8,148 nucleotides of DNA from Kiritimatiellia bacterium (GTDB lineage Bacteria > Verrucomicrobiota > Kiritimatiellia > RFP12 > UBA3636), in the NCBI GenBank assembly GCA_017450425.1, contig JAFSUV010000255.1, positions 1 through 8,148 on the forward strand. The letters run 5' to 3'. The translations under genes were made by a program, and so were the position numbers. Below the pieces are notes generated by a model. That model did not search any database and was not told the DNA's origin. It was given only the letters and a program-made list of their open reading frames with translations. Positions 6,305 through 8,148 of this stretch are shown one piece after another; the first letter of the stretch is position 1, and each line of letters starts with the position of its first letter.

Positions 6305-7529
6305 AACCGAGGATTTTTTCGATGCGATCCATCGCTTCTTCCACATTTTCGCGGGAGTTGAAGGCGCTGATCCTGATGAAGCCCGCGCCGTTCGAGCCGA
6401 ACCCGACGCCGGGCGTCACCACCACTTCGGCATTGCGGAGCACCTTGTCGAAGAACTCCCACGAGTCCATGCCGCAGTCGAACCAGACGTACGGCGAGTT
6501 TTTCGCGCCCGTGCATTTGAGGCCGTGCCTTTCGAGACGCGACGCCACGATTGCGGCGTTGGCGAGGTAGCCGTCCACGAGCGCCTTGCACTGCGCCCGG
6601 CCTTCCGCCGAGAGCGCGGCTTCCGCCGCGCGCTGCACGGGGTACGCGACACCGTTGAACTTCGTGCTTTGGCGGCGCTTCCACAGCGTTTGCAGCGGAA
6701 TCCGCGCCCCGGCGGAATCGAAGGCGCGGCACTGCGCGGGCACGACGCAGTAGCCGCAGCGCGTTCCGGTAAAGCCCGCAGTCTTGGAAAACGACCGGAA
6801 TTCGACGGCGACTTCCTTCGCTCCCGGGATTTCGTAAATCGAGTGCGGGACGCCTTCTTCGCGAATGAACGCTTCGTACGCGGCGTCGAAGAGGATCAGC
6901 GCATCGTTCGTCCTTGCCCATTCGACCCACGCGGCGAGTTGCTCGCGAGAGGCTACGGCGCCTGTCGGATTGTTTGGAAAGCAAAGATAGGCGACATCGG
7001 CCGGAGTTTTCGGCGGTGCGGGCACGAAACCGTTCTCTTCGTTGCACTCAAGATAGACGATGCCCTCGTACCGTCCCGACTTCGCGGCCGCGCCGGTGCG
7101 CCCGGCCATGACATTTGAATCCACGTAAACCGGATAGACGGGATCCGGGACCGCAATCCGCGCCGAAGAGTCGAACATTTCCTGGAAATTGCCGGTGTCG
7201 CACTTCGCGCCGTCGGACACGAAGATTTCGTCCGGCGAAATGTCGCACCCGCGCGTTTCAAAGTCGTTTTTCGCGATGGCTTCGCGCAAAAATGCGTAAC
7301 CGTAGTCGGGACCGTAGCCGCGGAATGTTTCCGCCGCCCCCATCTCCGCCGACGCCCTTTCGAGCGCTTCAACGCAGGCTGCGGGCAGCGGCTGCGTGAC
7401 ATCGCCGATGCCGAGCCGGATGAGCCGGGCGGACGGCTTTTCCGCCTGGCAGGCCTTTACCCGAGCCGCAATTTCGGCAAACAGGTAGTTGGCCTGGATC
7501 TTTGAATAGTTGGGATTTGCGCGTATCAT
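6303..7529 (-). CDS. dapL: LL-diaminopimelate aminotransferase
   Basis: DapL is a PLP-dependent fold-type I aminotransferase. It converts tetrahydrodipicolinate plus glutamate to LL-2,6-diaminopimelate in one step, bypassing the DapD/DapC/DapE branch, and feeds lysine and peptidoglycan synthesis. The 408 residues match the family length. Landmarks are N-Y-x-K-I-Q-x-N-Y-L-F-x-E-I near the N-terminus, L-G-I-G-D-V-T-Q-P-L (39-48), G-Y-G-P-D-Y-G-Y (71-78), S-D-G-A-K-C-D-T-G-N (105-114), D-P-V-Y-P-V-Y-V-D-S (129-138), F-P-N-N-P-T-G (184-190), F-D-A-A-Y (214-218) and S-F-S-K-T-A-G-F with PLP lysine Lys249. The DGAKCD and YPVYVDS blocks separate DapL from ordinary class I/II aminotransferases. ATG 7529 matches the conserved N-terminus although no clear Shine-Dalgarno precedes it. 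DapL occurs in Chlamydiae, Verrucomicrobia, Lentisphaerae, plants and some other lineages. No dap neighbour is in view. Confidence 0.96.
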   Translation of the reverse strand: MIRANPNYSKIQANYLFAEIAARVKACQAEKPSARLIRLGIGDVTQPLPAACVEALERASAEMGAAETFRGYGPDYGYAFLREAIAKNDFETRGCDISPDEIFVSDGAKCDTGNFQEMFDSSARIAVPDPVYPVYVDSNVMAGRTGAAAKSGRYEGIVYLECNEENGFVPAPPKTPADVAYLCFPNNPTGAVASREQLAAWVEWARTNDALILFDAAYEAFIREEGVPHSIYEIPGAKEVAVEFRSFSKTAGFTGTRCGYCVVPAQCRAFDSAGARIPLQTLWKRRQSTKFNGVAYPVQRAAEAALSAEGRAQCKALVDGYLANAAIVASRLERHGLKCTGAKNSPYVWFDCGMDSWEFFDKVLRNAEVVVTPGVGFGSNGAGFIRISAFNSRENVEEAMDRIEKILG

Positions 7530-7568
7530 GGATTTTCGACGGGCAATGGCGAGTGCTGGAAATTTTAC

Positions 7569-7584
7569 TGCCGGGACTCCGGCA
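7569..7584 (-). other. small perfect hairpin in the dapL leader region
   Basis: TGCCGG (7569-7574) and CCGGCA (7579-7584) form a six-base-pair stem with a four-base loop, about 40 bases before the dapL start on the minus strand. On that strand the stem is followed by GTAAAATTT. It could be a leader structure, an operator, or a weak stem before an AT-rich -10-like TAAAAT (7567-7562). No convincing -35/-10 pair for dapL was found, so function is open. Confidence 0.3.
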
Positions 7585-7662
7585 ACCGCCCGCCAATGAT
7601 ACTGGAAAACCCGCTGCCTGGCCTACAAGAAAAGACTTCCAATCCTTCGGGAAAGTTTCCTG

Positions 7663-7690
7663 TTGACAACGCTTCCCTTTTTGGTATCAT
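7663..7690 (+). promoter_or_regulatory. sigma70-type promoter of tRNA-Glu
   Basis: A perfect -35 TTGACA (7663-7668) is separated by 16 bases from the -10 TATCAT (7685-7690). Transcription would start near 7697, about 14 bases before the mature tRNA. The bases right after the -10 (GTCGCGCC) form a GC-rich discriminator, a feature known from stringently controlled stable-RNA promoters. Growth-rate control is therefore likely but inferred. Confidence 0.8.
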
Positions 7691-7710
7691 GTCGCGCCGT
7701 TGTTCGCCAC

Positions 7711-7785
7711 GCCTCTATCGTCTAATGGTTAGGACGCCAGGTTCTCATCCTGGTAATCCGGGTTCGATTCCCGGTGGAGGTGCCA
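7711..7785 (+). tRNA. tRNA-Glu (anticodon CTC)
   Basis: The 75-base gene folds as a complete cloverleaf. The acceptor stem pairs 7711-7717 with 7775-7781. The D arm is GTCTAATGGTTAGGAC. The anticodon stem CCAGG/CCTGG (7737-7741, 7749-7753) has loop TTCTCAT and anticodon CTC at 7744-7746. The variable loop has four bases, and the T arm is CCGGG-TTCGATT-CCCGG (7758-7774). Discriminator G73 and an encoded CCA (7783-7785) follow. The tRNA decodes GAG, a codon frequent in this GC-rich DNA, and GAG is the partner of the UUC-anticodon tRNA expected elsewhere. The first acceptor pair is G1-U72 (wobble) and the sixth is U6-G67, unlike the usual G-C first pair. Confidence 0.97.
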
Positions 7786-7795
7786 ATCCATCAAG

Positions 7796-7842
7796 CCACC
7801 GCCCTCACGCAATGAATTGCACGACTGCGGTGGTTCCTTTTT
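7796..7842 (+). terminator. intrinsic terminator after tRNA-Glu
   Basis: CCACCGC (7796-7802) pairs perfectly with GCGGTGG (7827-7833). Inside the 24-base loop, GCAA (7809-7812) and TTGC (7817-7820) form a second small stem. A T-rich run (TTCCTTTTT, 7834-7842) follows on the plus strand only, which gives orientation. It starts 11 bases after the tRNA CCA end, the expected place for a termination signal. The long loop makes it less than textbook. Confidence 0.6.
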
Positions 7843-7844
7843 CG

Positions 7845-7868
7845 TCCGCCGTGAAGCATACGGGCGGA
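7845..7868. repeat. second inverted repeat downstream of tRNA-Glu
   Basis: TCCGCC (7845-7850) and GGCGGA (7863-7868) form a perfect six-base-pair stem with a 12-base loop, three bases after the T-run of the tRNA terminator. The rest of the 219-base gap from the tRNA to the edge gene (7786-8004) holds only short, non-convincing open frames on both strands and drops in GC. The two adjacent palindromes could belong to an intergenic repeat element (see findings). Confidence 0.4.
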
Positions 7869-8004
7869 GTCTGCTGCTTGAGGCAAAATAGCGAATTGCA
7901 AGTCAAGTGGAATGAATTTTTGATTACCAGGAGAAAGTAGGCGGGCAGCAGGCGGATGGCTTGCATGTGCGGGGTTTCTTTTTCTGACAATGTGTATGCT
8001 ATAA

Positions 8005-8148
8005 TTATTCATGGCGTCCCTCCCGTGTTTCAGGTTTTTGGTCGAACCCATGATACCACGGTGCAGGGCGCCTTTTCCATTTGTCTTCCCGGCGTTCTTC
8101 ATCTTGGGCTTCCGTTGCCCATTCTTTGATCCTGTTAATTTCATTCCA
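8005..8148 (-). CDS. C-terminal fragment of an unidentified protein running off the right edge
   Basis: On the minus strand a frame is open from the window edge (8148) to TAA at 8007-8005, giving 47 residues with no start inside the window. The peptide begins W-N-E-I-N-R-I-K-E-W and ends K-P-E-T-R-E-G-R-H-E. About half of its residues are charged (Glu, Arg, Lys, Asp) and it has four Trp, with a helix-like run E-A-Q-D-E-E-R-R-E-D-K-W-K-R-R and a W-Y-H-G-F near the end. This looks like a hydrophilic C-terminal tail. A second in-frame stop (TAG) follows one codon after the TAA. I recognise no family. A competing minus frame through the same bases (8144 down to 7791) is also open but gives a Lys/Arg/His-rich, low-complexity peptide less like a protein. 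Base composition is less GC-rich than in the other genes. Confidence 0.55.
   Translation of the reverse strand, partial: WNEINRIKEWATEAQDEERREDKWKRRPAPWYHGFDQKPETREGRHE

Noticed and set aside
4858..7047. A 729-codon minus frame that would extend the OMF lipoprotein well upstream of 6291.
   Set aside because: The extra N-terminus overlaps dapL out of frame and is Arg-rich. The lipobox signal and the Shine-Dalgarno place the start at 6291.
7812..7940. A 42-residue plus-strand ORF after the tRNA.
   Set aside because: No ribosome binding site; its start codon lies in the loop of the terminator stem, and the opposite strand is equally open.
8000..8005. A second perfect TATAAT on the plus strand.
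   Set aside because: No -35 at usable spacing (CTGACA at 7984-7989 is only 10 bases away) and no plus-strand gene follows; it overlaps the stop of the edge gene, where AT-rich bases are expected.
7791..8144. A 117-codon minus frame (with an internal ATG at 8012 preceded by GGGAGGG).
   Set aside because: The product is Lys/Arg/His-rich without hydrophobic pattern, runs through the terminator hairpin and competes with a more protein-like frame at 8005-8148. The purine-rich motif before ATG 8012 keeps it barely possible.
1..8148. Search for CRISPR arrays, transposases, phage genes, toxin-antitoxin or defence genes, riboswitches.
   Set aside because: None seen on reading both strands; the coding region is composed of recognisable chromosomal genes with uniform high GC.

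Overview
The window is a high-GC stretch of ordinary bacterial chromosome. It encodes lipid A synthesis (lpxB), D-glutamate synthesis for peptidoglycan (murI), an outer-membrane efflux lipoprotein, and diaminopimelate synthesis by the one-step aminotransferase route (dapL). This points to a Gram-negative (diderm) organism. DapL combined with LpxB, high GC and a secreted gluzincin-type peptidase suggests the PVC group (Verrucomicrobiota, Kiritimatiellota or Lentisphaerota type). That placement is inference from gene content, not from a marker phylogeny.

Plus strand, 1-4224: a tightly packed gene run. The 3' part of a TPR-repeat protein (1-618) is followed by murI (618-1340), lpxB (1337-2527) and a predicted secreted zinc metallopeptidase (2539-4224). 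The first three genes overlap at their stop and start codons (TGATG, ATGA) and the fourth follows within 11 bases, so they are very likely co-transcribed and partly translationally coupled. Next, after a consensus -10 hexamer and a good ribosome binding site, is a small three-helix membrane protein with an NfeD-like C-terminal domain (4258-4833).

Minus strand, 4858-7529: dapL (start 7529) followed by an NodT-type RND outer-membrane lipoprotein gene (start 6291), in that transcriptional order. The Shine-Dalgarno of the second gene overlaps the stop codon of dapL. The OMF gene converges on the NfeD-like gene across a 24-base GC-rich gap that can fold.

Right end, 7530-8148: a divergent intergenic region carries a clear sigma70-type promoter for tRNA-Glu(CTC) (7711-7785), with a terminator hairpin just after it. 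Beyond the tRNA, GC falls. The region holds two adjacent inverted repeats and short open frames on both strands, possibly an intergenic repeat. The last 144 bases encode on the minus strand the C-terminal 47 residues of a protein that continues beyond the window.

MurI makes D-Glu and DapL makes LL-DAP for the peptidoglycan stem peptide, LpxB makes the lipid A disaccharide, and the peptidase, OMF and NfeD-like proteins are envelope proteins, so most of the window serves the cell envelope. I found no CRISPR array, transposase, phage gene, toxin-antitoxin pair or defence system. The items most worth a second look are the uncharacterised peptidase, the edge gene, and the possible repeat after the tRNA.
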